Positions 52,161-64,000 of a stretch of 64,000 nt of DNA are shown one piece after another (position 1 is the first letter of the stretch; each line of letters starts with the position of its first letter). A program made the position numbers and the translations under genes. The notes under the pieces are model-generated. The model saw only the letters and a list, made by a program, of their open reading frames with translations. It was not told where the DNA came from and did not search any database. The stretch covers positions 65,538,944-65,602,943 of the forward strand of contig OX419755.1 of the NCBI GenBank assembly GCA_948567375.1. Direction: 5' to 3'. Source of the stretch: Lunularia cruciata. Taxonomy: Eukaryota > Streptophyta > Marchantiopsida > Lunulariales > Lunulariaceae.

Positions 52161-53300
52161 TACTTTTTTTGTGCTTGAAAATTCCATAAGTTTCCTATTG
52201 TTCTTAGGTTCATTGTTGCGGGATACTCTACTTCATTATCTAAACTTTCTTGCTGGCTCAACTCCTTCTGCAAAGCATTGCTACCTTCTGCAAACGACCT
52301 CTAGAGGAATGAATACTTATGTGTGGGGTTGTTGATCAAATCTAGTTAAATCTTGGACGACTCTTCTGGAGTTCTAGTTTTACTTGAGAAGGTGCAAAGA
52401 TTACGCAAGACAAGATCCTCTACTCCCCCAGCCTGGTTCCCAGCAGACTCATGCCACCTTGGAGAAAGTTCTTTTTCAAAGTTTTGATTTTACCACCCTT
52501 TATACAAAGATACACCCCCATGATCTCAAAACAAGGTTCACTACTCTCATTAGATCTATTTTCCATTATAGGTTCACTCTAAATCAAGAAACTGTCTTGC
52601 TTATCAAGACCTTTACACTTGACTTCAAAGATGGCTTAAAAACAGAAAAAATATTTATCAATTGGAAAAACACCTAAAATTAATGGCTGTTGATGAGGAA
52701 TTGCTAATCTGTTGGATGTTATTCCTTTTTGATAACCTCTACATCACTTTTGGGAATCAGCTCTTCCATCAAGAGATTGGGATTCCTATGGGAACACCTT
52801 GTGCTGTCTTTGTGGCTAACCTATACCTCTTCACCTATGAACTTGATTTCATATGCAAGTTACTGGATGCCAATGATGTTGCCCTATTGCATGACCTGTC
52901 CAAAGTTTGCAAATATGTTGATGACCTTCTTGTGGTAGGCTTAGGACTTGATCATTTCATAGATTTCATGTATAAGGATGATGCTGCCAAAGGTGGTGGA
53001 ATATACCCTAGACTTTCTTGTGAGTTAGTCCAAACTCATGTTTGCACTCACTAAGATTATCTTGATTGTCGCATCACATAGGACAACTTCAACATCTTTG
53101 TCTCTATCTATGATAAGAAAGAGTTGCCTCACTTTTCTCACATCAAGACAAGCTCACTCCCTCATGTCCTTTCTGATATTTCCTCCAATTGTAAATAAGG
53201 GATTATAAAATCAGAGTGTGTTAGATATAGACGTATATGTAATTTCAAAAGGTCATACCTTTCAGCTTGTAGGAAACTTATAGATAGATTTGTCTCTAAA
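52161..53300 (+). pseudogene. Penelope-like reverse transcriptase, broken
   Basis: RT motifs of the Penelope-like type: FDFTTLYTKI (52471-52500), then in the next frame ITFGNQLFHQEIGIPMGTPC with ANLYLFTYELDF (about 52740-52850), the catalytic YVDDLLVV (about 52915-52940), and YPRLSCEL. After a stop come SIYDKKELPHFSHIKTSSLP (53107-53166) and VRYRRICNFKRSYLSACRKL, the conserved tail of this class. At least one frameshift and several stops occur. No GIY-YIG endonuclease was recognised downstream. Group II intron RTs have a different tail and Ty3/copia RTs differ throughout. Penelope-like elements are uncommon in seed plants. Confidence 0.65.
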
Positions 53301-53452
53301 AATTACCCTCTTCACCTAATCCAGAAAAAATTTTGCTTTGTCTTACAAAAAAAATTAAAATATCCATGGTTATCATGGGCTTAATATCTATAGAGATTTG
53401 AGAACATTTGTTCTTTCTACCCAGCAGGAAGCTCATTTTCAATCCCACCAGT

Positions 53453-54545
53453 AGTTTTTCCCTTAGATTCGTATACCATCTTGACTCTTGAAGTGCTATA
53501 TATATATTGAATACCATTTTTTTTTAATTCTTTTTGCATGTGGACTATTGTTGTATGATTATGGACACATGGCCGCTGATCATGGACATATGGTCCACCT
53601 AGTCATTCACTTCATACAAGGCTGAATTTGCCTCCATGCTTTGCACTTTGAGAGATGCCCTTAAAAATTTCAGTGGGCTCTTCTTTGCTTCTTGGTTGCC
53701 TTTATTTCTCTTGTTTGACTTGCCTGAGTCCCTTCTTGTGTAACACTAAGGTTTCTTGCACTAAATTTTTCTTGTTTCTCACTACTTTTGAGTAGGGGAG
53801 CAACCAAGTTTGCCTTAGTACTCATAAGTTTTTGAGTAGAAACTTGGTATGAGGGGTACTGAAAATTGCTCAGCTACATTGGCACTATGTGAAGCATTGA
53901 TGAAGTCATAGGTGTTTTCATGGAGTTTATTATGGCCACCTTCTGCTTTCCTTAGCTGTTTGGCATTTCAGGACTCCAACATCCATAATGTCAGTTTTGA
54001 TCTATTTATATCCTATCCTCTTACGCTTTGCTCTTGTTACCCTTTTACACTTTGACCCATTTTGTCAACCACATCATTTGAGAACTCTTGTTTTGTTCCA
54101 CTCCCCTATTCCTCAACTAATTCACTCCATAGTATTTTCTCTTTGCTCTTTGACTGCTTCTTGCTTCATCCTTTCGTGTCTACACTGTTCCTACTCAATT
54201 CTAGCTCACATTCTTCATCTTTGTTCAGGCATTGCTTACTGGCGGGTTCTTCATTATTGTTCATGTATTGCTTATTGGCGAGTTACATCATGTTTCCTAT
54301 TTGTTGCTATTTTTTGCATATATGCTCTCAATTTCATGTTCTTTACTAGTCCGTTGGCCATAGGTTATTCTCATTAGTTTCAATTATGCTTTTGCTGCAT
54401 GTTAAATTTGATGCTTCTACCTTAGGGCTTTTACACTACTCTAGCATTGTGATTCATGTACATATTGCTTATCAATCATTTGCACTTCATGAGTTTTGGA
54501 TAACCCATTCCCAGAACGGCTTCTGTTCTCATATACCAATATATT
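53453..54545 (+). repeat. Dispersed repeat, copy 2, downstream of the Penelope-like RT
   Basis: Same-strand partner of 22776-23975, with the same islands in the same order, ending at TGAGTTTTGGATAACCC and a GTTCTCATATACC tail. Its position just after the RT suggests it is the 3' part of the same element. Overlapping frames 53988-54377 and 54062-54349 are low-complexity and not convincing genes. Confidence 0.55.
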
Positions 54546-56440
54546 GGGATTAAACAAGCTATTAAATAAGTATACTAATAGAGTCATGAGAGTAATTAGT
54601 ATCTTGAATGGATAATAGTTTGAGGTTATATGAAATTCCACGTCCATGTATATTCCATAGGTTTCCTCATGCACTCCATGATTAGGTAGACAAGTTTGCA
54701 TGGGATCCATTAAATGAGTTAGCATAGTTCTGATTTCCCTTATGGTGTTGATTTGTCTTCTCTCTTTCTCTTATATTCTAACTATAGTGATTGTGTTATA
54801 CTAAGAGAGGTATGCAAGAGAGAGAGAGAGTTAGCAAGGAGATTTCATAGATTCTAGGTTGGAGATTTTGCTCTCTTATAAGACAATTCAGTTCATATTA
54901 CATGTTTTACACAATAATACTAGTCATTTGATACTAAAGATTCTACTTAATTAATATGGTGTAAGATCTTAGGTTAGGTTAGAGAGTATAGTTAGAGTGA
55001 TATAAGTTCCACACCTATAGCCAATTCTATTGATAAAACTATTTCCTCTTTACACCTATTACATCCTTTGCTAAGGAAGGGAGCATTATTAAAGGTCTTA
55101 AAATATCAACCTACAAAGTTATTATCTATTAAAGATATTCTTTTGCCCATGTATTATGAATAGTTCCATGCTTCTCATGAAGTGGTTTTGTTTTCTAGTA
55201 TGCTGTGTGAGTACTTTAAAGATTGCTTCCAAGCAAATAATCCCTCTAGTGAATTTTCAAAGTTATTCCAAGTGGTTACAATAATAACAAGGAAGTATAT
55301 TCCTATGTTGGTACGTCAATGTTAAGTACTAATTAACCTTTTGTGATGTAGAGATATATAGAGCTTTAAACTAATTTCTATTGAGTATATCTTGTCGCAT
55401 CTCATTAATTATATCATTTCCTTCACTAATGTTCTCAATTCTTTTCGCAACACTTTAGTACACATCAATTTTGAGTTGCTATATAAAGAGGTTGTCAAGA
55501 TGTATCTCTTTGTATTATAGCACTCTAAGATATATCCACATTATCTTATAAATGAAGATTGAGAACTGTTTTAATGATACCTTATGTGCATTTATCTTTA
55601 GAGAGCTTATGAGATTGATTGATCCTTTGCAAGTCTTATTCCTTTGAGCAATCCTTTTATACTCCTTCATCTTCTCTTCACTATGAGTACTCTAACATCT
55701 TATGATGTACATTCATCTATAGTAGTATTTTTGTGATATTGAGTTAATTAAGATTAGTAATAATTTACCTAGAAATTTCTTTAACTAAGTTACAATTGCT
55801 AAATAAGAGGTAATATCCAATATTTAATTATTTGGCACTCAATATACCTCCTAATGAAGCTTAAATTAAATTATATTAAATAGGATCTTGAAGAAGATTT
55901 TATACTAAAGTGGGACCTTGTAGGACATTTTATACTAATGTTACCCTTCCATCTTGAACTTTATATCCTATACTGTTTTGCAAACTTGGTGGACTATATA
56001 GTGATTATTTGTAGGTCTTAAATCAAAGTCAAACCTACAATTCATCCATGAGCATCCATCAAAGATACACATCTAAAAGGACTAACAATGAAATTCTTTA
56101 GTCTAAAATTTGAGCCTTCATATACAAACATAAAAGAAAGGTAATTCCATATATATAACAAAGCTACAACATCAAGGTGGAGATTGCAAGCATTGTGGAT
56201 GAGTTCAAGAATCATCCCACATCCATTTAGTCAATCATCATGAATTTTTTTACCATAATATATTATAGTTACTTGTGTGAAGCAACAAGAAGTAGAGGAG
56301 ATGTCAATGGGAGAAGCTTTATCTACATGAAGACTATCTCATTTTTTCTATCTAGAATGTGATAGCCCATGGTCCAATTAATCTCACTTGTGGCATGAAT
56401 CCTAAAAGAGATATTATTATGCTAGAAATTAAAGAGAATA
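54546..56440. other. AT-rich spacer
   Basis: Very AT-rich, dense stops in all frames, no gene recognised. A short GAGAGAGAGAG run lies near 54816-54828. Confidence 0.5.
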
Positions 56441-59400
56441 TTGGAGAAAATCTCTTTGCTAGCACAACAACCACCAACCAATGAATTGGTGGAGTTACAA
56501 GCAAAATGTATTAACATGCAATATTCATGCATACTTGGAAAATTAAGCAAAGTTGCAAATCTTTACGCTCTACACAAACAAATTGGTAGGGTAAACACAA
56601 CTAAGTTGGGAGAGTTGATAGAGTTGTAATTCCTTTTCCTTGATGGGAATAGATTGGCAACATTCCTACATCCTTGGAACTTGTGCAAAGTTGCAAATCC
56701 TTGTGCTCCACAAAAAAAATTTGATAAGGCAAATATAAATTGGTTGGGAGGATAGTCAAAGTTTCAATACTCTTCCTTGAATGGCAATGCATTGACAAGT
56801 AGCATTCCTACATCTTTGAGAAACTATGTAAAGTTGCAAAACCTTATGCTCCACACAAAAAAAATTGGCATGCCAAAGACCAAGTGACTTTGGAGAACTG
56901 AGGAAGCTTCAAAGTCTTTATCTATATTATAATGATTGACAAGCAATATTCCTATGTCTTTGCAAAATTGTGCAAAGTTGCAAATCTTTTGGTTCAATAG
57001 AAACAAATTGATAGGCAAAATACTTCTTTAGTTTATAGAATTGGTCGAGCTGCAAAGTATTTACTCAAATGAGATTGCATGGACAAGCAACATTCCAACA
57101 TCCTTAGCAATTATGCAAAGTTGTAAATTCTTATACTCTACACAGACAAATAGTTAAGAGAAATATCAACTAAGTTGGGAGAATTGAAGGAATTGCAGTA
57201 TTTTTTTTGAAAGGGAATGCGTTAGCAAACAACATTCTTGTATCCTTGGAAAATTGTGCAAAGTTGCAAAACCTCACGCTCTACATAAAAAAATTGACGT
57301 GCCCAATTGAGTTAGGAGAATTAGAGGAGCTACGAAGTCTTTACTTGCATGAGAATGCATTGATAGGCAACATTCATGCATCATTGCAAAATTTTGCAAG
57401 TTACAAATCCTTGCGCTTAACATAACAAATTGACATACCAAATAATTGATGAGTTTGGAGAATTGGAGGAGTTGCAAAGTCTTTACTTGAATGACAATGT
57501 GTTGATAATTAACATTCTACATCCTTGGAAAATTGTGCAAAGTTGTAAATCCTTGAGCTCTACACAAACAAATTGAAAAGCCAAATACCAATTGACTTGG
57601 GTGAATTGAATTAGTTGCAAATTCTTTACTTGCATGAGAGCGCATTGACATGCCACATTCTTGCATCCTTGGCAAATTATACAAAGTTGCAAAACCTTAT
57701 GCTCTAGAAAAAAATTTTGATAGGCCAAATACCTAGTGAGTTTGGAGAATTAGAGGAGCTACAAAATCTATACTTGAATAAGAATGCATTGACAAGCAAC
57801 ATTCTTGCATCCTTGGGAGATTGTGCAAAGCTAAAAATCTTTGTGCTCTACATAAACAAATTGAGAGTGGAAATACCAAATGAGCTAGAAGAATTGGTAA
57901 AGATGCAATACCTTTCCTTAAATGGGAATGCATTGATATGCAAAATTTTTGCATCCTTAGGAAATTATGCAAAGTTACAAAAGTTGCACTCTCCACAAAC
58001 AAATTGACAAGCAAAATACCAATTGAGTTGGGAGAATTGAGGAAAATACAAAGTCTTTACTTTTATGAGAAAACATTGACAAGAAATATTCTTGCATCCT
58101 TGTAAAATTGTGCAAAGTTGGAAAAGCTTATGATCTACACCAAAAAATTGATAGGCCAAATACCAATTGAGTTGGGAGAATTAGTAGAGTTGTAATGCCT
58201 TTTCCTTGATAGAAATGTATTGATAGGCAACATTCCTACATCTTTGGGAAATTATGCAAAGTTGCAAATCCTTGTGCTCTATGCAAACAAATTGACAAGG
58301 CAAATAGCAATTGAGTTGGGATAATTGAGAGAGCTGCAAAGTCTTTACCTGAATGAAAATCCATTGATAAGCTACATTCCTATATCCTTGGGGAATTTTG
58401 CAAAGAGCTTAAGTTCTACAAAAACCATTTGATAGGCCAAGTACTAGCCAAGTTGGGAGAATTGGCAAATTTTTGACACCTTGCCTTGCATGAGAATGCA
58501 TTGAAAAGAAACATACTTGTATCCTTGGAAAATTTTTCAAAGTTGCAATCCCTTGCTACCATGTATTATAGAATGACACCATGTATTATGGGAAATTATT
58601 CATGTAGGGTAGATCTATACCTCCAGATGAACCAAATCTCAAGTGGTATACAATTCAACTAGTTTTATGTAAAGAATCTCATAGAGTTGATCCTTTCCAA
58701 ACACCAATTTTCAAGTGTAATTCCTTGTAATCGGGTCTTCTTTATGTGCCTTTCAAGTTTTTGATGTTTCTCAAGATGAATTGAAGGAATCATACCATAC
58801 AACATTGCAAAAATTTCGTCCCTAGTGTGGCTCAAACTTGATAACAACAACTTGATTTGTGCAATTCCAACTAGTCTCAAATATCAATGATATTCATTGA
58901 TAAAAATTAATCTTTCTAACAACAAACTCACTCGTCTAATCCTTGCCTCATTAAGTAACTGCAAAAGCTTATCCATGCTAGACTTGAGCTACAATTCCTT
59001 CCACAATTCTTTATCAAGTTTTAGATGTGTAGTCAACTCATTAAAAGTTCTTATTGTGTGCTGAAATAACTTGATTGTCTCATTGCACAATTGAATCCTA
59101 CTATCAACTTCCTTCCAGGTTTTAGACCTTTCAAACAATAAATTCTATGAAATTCTTCTTGGAAACATACCAAATATGCATATTTTTATGCATTTTACTG
59201 ATAGTAATTCTAGTGGTGAAGGCAATGCATCAGCTGGCATCCTTAAGGAAGAGATATTGGTGTGAGAAAAAGGTCAAGAGCTTGTTCTAATTTATGTTTT
59301 CTCCATCAGGATTTTCTTTGTACACATTAACAATTTTGCAAGTGATAGACTTGCAAAACTAGGTATCTTCATGGAATGAAATACTTTTCACTTTCAAGCA

Positions 59401-59820
59401 ATCACTTTAATGGTTCCATACTTTCTCACTTGTCCAAACTACAAGTGTTAGAGTCCATTGATGTATCCAAGAATAACTTATTTTGAATCCCACTTCCTTT
59501 TGCACAACTTATTGCGTTAGTATTTTTCATTGTAAGTTTCAATGATATCGGAGGACATATTCCCATTTCTTAATTCTAACCGATGGAGAAAGCATTGTTT
59601 ATTGGGAATCTTAGCCTTTGCAAGGGTCTTTGGAGCCATGCAGCACAAAAGCTACAAGAACTTTGACTCCATATTCAAAATCAAAGGAGAATATAGATAC
59701 ACTTGTTGAACTTCTAAAATGGCCTTTTGATGATTGGGTTTCACTATGTGTATTCATAGTGGGCTTTGTAGCTAGTTTTAGTGTCACATTAGGACCCAAT
59801 TTTGCCTATACATCTTAGTA
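56441..59820 (+). pseudogene. Leucine-rich-repeat receptor-like protein, pseudogene
   Basis: At least a dozen 24-residue LRR units are readable across all three frames between 56441 and 58560, with the consensus LGELEELQSLYLNxNALTSN followed by IPASLGNCAKLQ. Near 59440-59560 the typical C-terminal repeats appear (ESIDVSKNNL, then FFIVSFNDIGGHIP), then a cap-like GNLSLCKGLW (about 59607-59636). A final hydrophobic segment, SLCVFIVGFVASFSVTLG (59741-59794), fits a membrane anchor. No kinase follows within the window, so it resembles a receptor-like protein rather than a receptor kinase. These proteins act at the plasma membrane in defence or development. Many stops and frameshifts make this copy dead. 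Confidence 0.8.
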
Positions 59821-61333
59821 CATGACTTCCATAATCACAAAATTGTACAATATTGTGTATGGTGATCTAGATGTTATTCATTTTCTAAAGTAGTGTTCAC
59901 TCCAACTAATAATCAATATAGTAGGTTTGTTTGGAGAACTTCTTGTTTTGATTCAATCAGTTATTAGAGTTATCATGTACAAACATGCAATAGCACTCAT
60001 TACTAGTTCCTTGTAGATGGTTGTCTTTGAGAAGTATAGATTATTTACATTTAGCCAAAAAAAATTAAAATTTTATATAAAACTTTGAAAATAAGGTGTA
60101 TTGATTTTTGAGAGATTAATTATTATAGTATGATCCAAGATCATATTAATACACCAAAAAAATTCCATGGATAAATGAATTTTTATTATATTTTATACAT
60201 CTAAAAGTATAATGAGTTTACTACTAATTATTTCAAGAGTCACACTTGCTAATTTATTGCAATAAGAAAATTAAATCTCCTCAAGTGGAGTCTTTTAGTT
60301 TAAGCCAAATAACTTATTTTCAAATAAAACAAAGTAGTAAGAAAATAGCTTAGTCCAATTAAGACGTTGAATAATATTGATAATACTACTTGAGTTGACA
60401 TAATCACATATCACATGCATAGTATAGTATAAAAGACTCAAAAATTTTGGCCAATCTTTGTTTGGAAAGATTAAGGTAAAACCATTGAGGTTAATTTCTA
60501 AAACCAAAAATATCAGAAAGTTGAACATATGTATGGTTTTGAAAAAAAAATTTGATGAGTCCGTATGCATATGTACAAATAAAAACATACAACTCATACT
60601 AAAATCATACGTTGTTCCCTATACATATGGATAACAATCTAAGATCATCAAAAACCCAAAAGTCATGCCTTAACTGTAGCAATCCAAACAGAATTAGTAA
60701 GGTTACAATATTAATTGAAAAGAGGAGGAGAAACAAAATGAGTAGAAATTTTTTGGCAAAATTTGGTATTTTCATGCCTACCAAGCCCTGGCCAATTACT
60801 AGCAACCATTTGGATAAAATTTATTACTAATATTTGGCAGATAAATGGGTGATCTATGAAAGTCAATTTCATTTACAGGTTGTTTGTTGTATTTCATTTC
60901 TAAGGCTTTAGCCCACTGACATTTTCTATGTATTCCATATTTTAAACTTTGGGTGGAAGTGTGGTACCCACATTTTTGTTTTTTTCTCAATTTTGAAGAA
61001 GAAGTATATAGAGAAATCAAATTGCGCCTATATGGCCAAAGAAGGCAAAGAAAAGTGTCCTCGGAGTGTAACCTGAGGTAATGTGACTTTGGGTCAGAAG
61101 GCGAGGTACTCAGAATTGCACTGTCAGCATACAACTTGAAGTAAGGAGTCTTTGTCTTGGGGGTGCTCAACCCAAGGTGAGGATAGTGTAACAACTTTCC
61201 TTTGGGGCGAGACATTCAAGAAGGTATCGTTCAAAAACGGCAATCATACGCGTGAATGACACTTGACAGTGATAGGAGCATGCAAGAGGTGTGATTTCTT
61301 GGTAGAAACTCAAATTGAAGAAAGATAGAGAAG
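59821..61333. other. AT-rich spacer and possible upstream region of the next gene remnant
   Basis: No domain found. 60799-61215 (-) is open for 138 codons but is unlike any family I know. 60850-61330 changes to a less AT-rich composition, as would fit the leader or LTR-like flank of the coiled-coil remnant downstream. Confidence 0.4.
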
Positions 61334-64000
61334 GTGCAACTCTATAAAATTTGGACTAAAGACAAAGCGATGACAAGCAATTTCCCATCGCCATTAAGAA
61401 GTCGTCCTATAGGAGATCGTGGAAAGGGAAGTGTAGTTGAAGACACGCTGGTGTGTCGAGAGGAAGTCGAGAGAGTTAATCCGAGAATCAGTAGGAAGAA
61501 TAGTCCCCAGCCCAAAGTGGAAGAGAGAAAGATGGGAGGTGGGAAGAAGAACTCCAAATTCACAATGAGAAATCATGTGATTCGGAGGTTAGATGTGATC
61601 ACAAGAATTGAAGTTCTGAGCAGGCTTTGGATCACATTCTTTGCATGGAACTGAATGTTAGTTTTCCAAGTTTCATGATTGACATAATCAAGAGTAAGTG
61701 TCTCAATGGCCCTGAAGAAGAAGGGAAGCAAGGAAATCTGGCTCGATGGACAGAGTGGGATTGGAGATTAGAACTTGGAAGAGAAGTAGGCGCAGAGGAA
61801 GGTGCCACATGCTTGGGGAAGGGATAAGTCGTGGAAGAAACCCAAGAAGTGAGGGATGCTTTCTCTTCAAAGTGCACGAAGAATGGCTACAAGGTGGAGA
61901 GCTATAAGAATCCTGTCAAGAGAGGGATTGTGAGTGCTCTAATGGAAATCTTGAAGCCAGAGAGAATGACTTATGTGATGAAGCACCAAGCGGTGTTCTT
62001 CCATAAGATATTTTTAGGAGAGCCAATTAATTAGGTGAAGTGTTTCCATCAGAGGACAAGATAGATGATGTGGAATTTGTAAGACAGGTCCCCGCCACAT
62101 TACATTGTGCCATTTGCAGCCCATTTTTACTTTGGATTGAATCTATTGAATGCAGCGGAGAGGCACAAGATGGTGTCTCATTTCCATCCCGTCTTGAGAA
62201 GAGATGTTGATATAGAGGAGCAGCAGTACATCTTGCAAATCAAGAGTAGCGACGAGTACTACGAGCAGACAAGGCTGAATGTGCAAGTGAAGGTGAGTAC
62301 TCCAAAGTCAAAGAAGAGGAGTCAACAAGGAGAAGAAGAAGTAGTAGAGAAGGCGTGACCTCAGAAAGCCAAAAGAGTGAATCTGAGGAAAGAATTGGTG
62401 GTGATCGTGTCATCGGATGAAGAGTCAGAAGGAGAAGCTGAGTCCAAGTTCAAAGACTCGGAGAAGGAGGAAGAACCCGAGTTCACGCTGCAAAGTGGGG
62501 ACACAAGCAATAACAGTGAGGACGGCGGAGAGATGCAGTCGGTACCCAAAGAGGAGGAAGCTAAGATGGAGACAGCGGAGAAAGATAACTCAAAATTGGA
62601 AGGCAAAGTTCCAGAGCAGGAGGAAAAGAGAGTTACAATTCAGAGAGGAGTCCATTCCAGACGTAGGGCAAAGTATGAAGCGGGGCCGAGTAATGTGAGA
62701 GAAGTGGAGAGTGGGAGTTTGGGGAGCGACAAATCCATTCCTATAAGGCGATTGCGGCTAAGAAGGCGAGTATTGAGAGAGGAAGAGACAAAGAAGGAGA
62801 TAAGTCCGCAAGATGAAGTAATTCTGAGTGAAGGAGTAGAGTATCTACGGAAGGTTGTGTGCCCATCGTTGGTGAAGTTAGAGCACAAGAAGAGGGAGAT
62901 GCAGTCAACGTGTCCGGAGGTGAAGACTATATTGCAGGTGTTAGCTTGCTTGGAAGAAGAGAACTCGGAGTGAAGAAAAATATAACCCAAGGTGAGGAGG
63001 AAAGGGAAGTACTACGAGTAGATGCTATAGTATAGAATCAAGTGATGAAGAACTTGAAGAGAGAAGTGGGAAGTTGAGAGAGAACCATAGAGCAGAGTGA
63101 CATAGCAAGGGAAAGGCAAGTAGTTGAGTACAAAATCTTAAAGCAGCAATTTGCTGATTCAAGATTAGAAATTATCCACGTTATGGCAAGAGTAGTGGAG
63201 AAAGAGCAAGAGCTCGATAGAGTGATGGAGAGTGTAGAAAAGAAGAAGCAGCTCTGGCAAAGAGAGTTGACAGCAAGATATAGAGAGGAGGAAAGGTCAA
63301 GAAAGTTACTTCGCAATCAAGAGGAGAAGATTGTGCAGAAAGAGACTGTGAAAGCTGAGTTTGAAGCAGAATTGGCAATGTATAGAGAGGATTGGCTTGC
63401 AGATCAAGAACGGGAAAGAAGAATGAGACTGGAGCCATTAAAGGAGATTGTGATCAAGATGAACATGATGCTAGGTACAGAAGCCAGCGTGCAAATTGAA
63501 GAGATGAGGCTACACAAGTTGAAGTTGTTGGTGCAGGAGACGAGGAGGAGAAATGCAAAGGATAAAGATTTGAATGCTTTACTTATCAGTCTCAGAACTC
63601 ATGTAGATAGAAAGATATTAGAAGTGGAAGACAATATCACAATTAGATTAAACTTAGTGAAATTGGAGATAGATAAACTTTGGAAGGATGTAAAAGCAAA
63701 ACCCGAAGTAGATGACATAGGAGTAAAAATATCTTTGGAGTTACCAATGGAGATATTAGAGAAGAGTGGGTCTGGAGATAGAGGTTTAGAAGGATTACCT
63801 ACTAGTGGAATTGCAGATTAGGAAAGAGAAATGTTAGAATTAGTAGAGGAATTAGGAGTTGTGAAACCCAAGGATAGAGTAGTAGTGAGTGAAAGTTACT
63901 TTGAGTTTGAAAGCCGAGGAAGAAGTAGACGTTGGATCGGAGTAGTAACAATTTTGAGATTTGAAGAGGCAGATATGAAGAGGTGGTTTGTCATTTCGGA
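61334..64000 (+). pseudogene. Broken coiled-coil, highly charged protein gene (partial, runs off window)
   Basis: A chain of plus-strand frames: 61334-61654, 61627-62034, 62107-62358, 62377-62973 and 63183-63821, then a continuing open stretch after one TAG (63819-63821) to the window end. The frame changes at least twice, with several isolated stops between blocks. The first part is basic (NPRISRKNSPQPKVEERK). 62377-62973 is acidic and Glu/Lys/Ser-rich, then Arg-rich (RRLRLRRRVLREEE). 63183-63821 is a long predicted coiled coil (EKEQELDRVMESVEKKKQLW). No catalytic motif. Low-complexity coiled-coil genes of this kind can be transposon passengers or lineage-specific families. I do not recognise it. 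Introns could explain some but not all breaks. Confidence 0.5.

Noticed and set aside
53988-54377. 129-codon Cys/Leu-rich ORF as a membrane protein
   Set aside because: It lies in the dispersed repeat, copy 1 does not keep the frame, and hydrophobicity comes from T-rich DNA.

Overview
The window looks like nuclear DNA of a land plant, most likely a bryophyte and perhaps a liverwort; this is inferred from gene content, not from a marker gene. It has two spliced plant genes, long AT-rich spacers, and many retroelements in different stages of decay. No bacterial-style operons, rRNA, tRNA or CRISPR arrays were seen.

Layout. 1-1280 is a decayed Ty1/copia remnant. 1281-9700 is almost empty, apart from a strong 23-bp-arm hairpin at 4975-5023. 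10843-12895 (+) is a two-exon type II phosphatidylinositol 4-kinase gamma gene with two ubiquitin-like domains. 18549-21239 (-) is a seven-exon conserved gene that I cannot name. 22776-24060 and 53453-54545 are two direct copies of a 1.1-1.2 kb repeat; the second lies downstream of a Penelope-like reverse transcriptase (about 52385-53290). 24782-34412 (-) is a young, almost intact Ty3/gypsy-type element. 37218-43750 (+) is a decayed chromodomain Ty3/gypsy element with both LTRs. 44948-52160 (-) is a second, deleted copy of that family, split by a 3.7 kb purine-rich satellite-like insert. 56441-59820 (+) is a broken leucine-rich-repeat receptor-like protein gene. 61334 to the window end is a broken coiled-coil gene.

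The main find is the element at 24782-34412. In one reading frame it encodes capsid, zinc knuckles, aspartic protease, a complete DNA (cytosine-5) methyltransferase catalytic domain, reverse transcriptase/RNase H, and a DDE integrase ending in a PHD finger. Its terminal repeats are not in the normal LTR-body-LTR order but in a split order (A1 - body - B1 - A2 - B2), with TG/CA outer ends and a 4-bp target duplication. Every repeat difference I found, and every in-frame stop that simply interrupts the domains, can be read as C-to-T decay at a CG or CHG site. That is the footprint of plant DNA methylation on an element that carries its own methyltransferase.

The two host genes appear unrelated in function. 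The rest of the window is a record of nested transposon insertion and decay.
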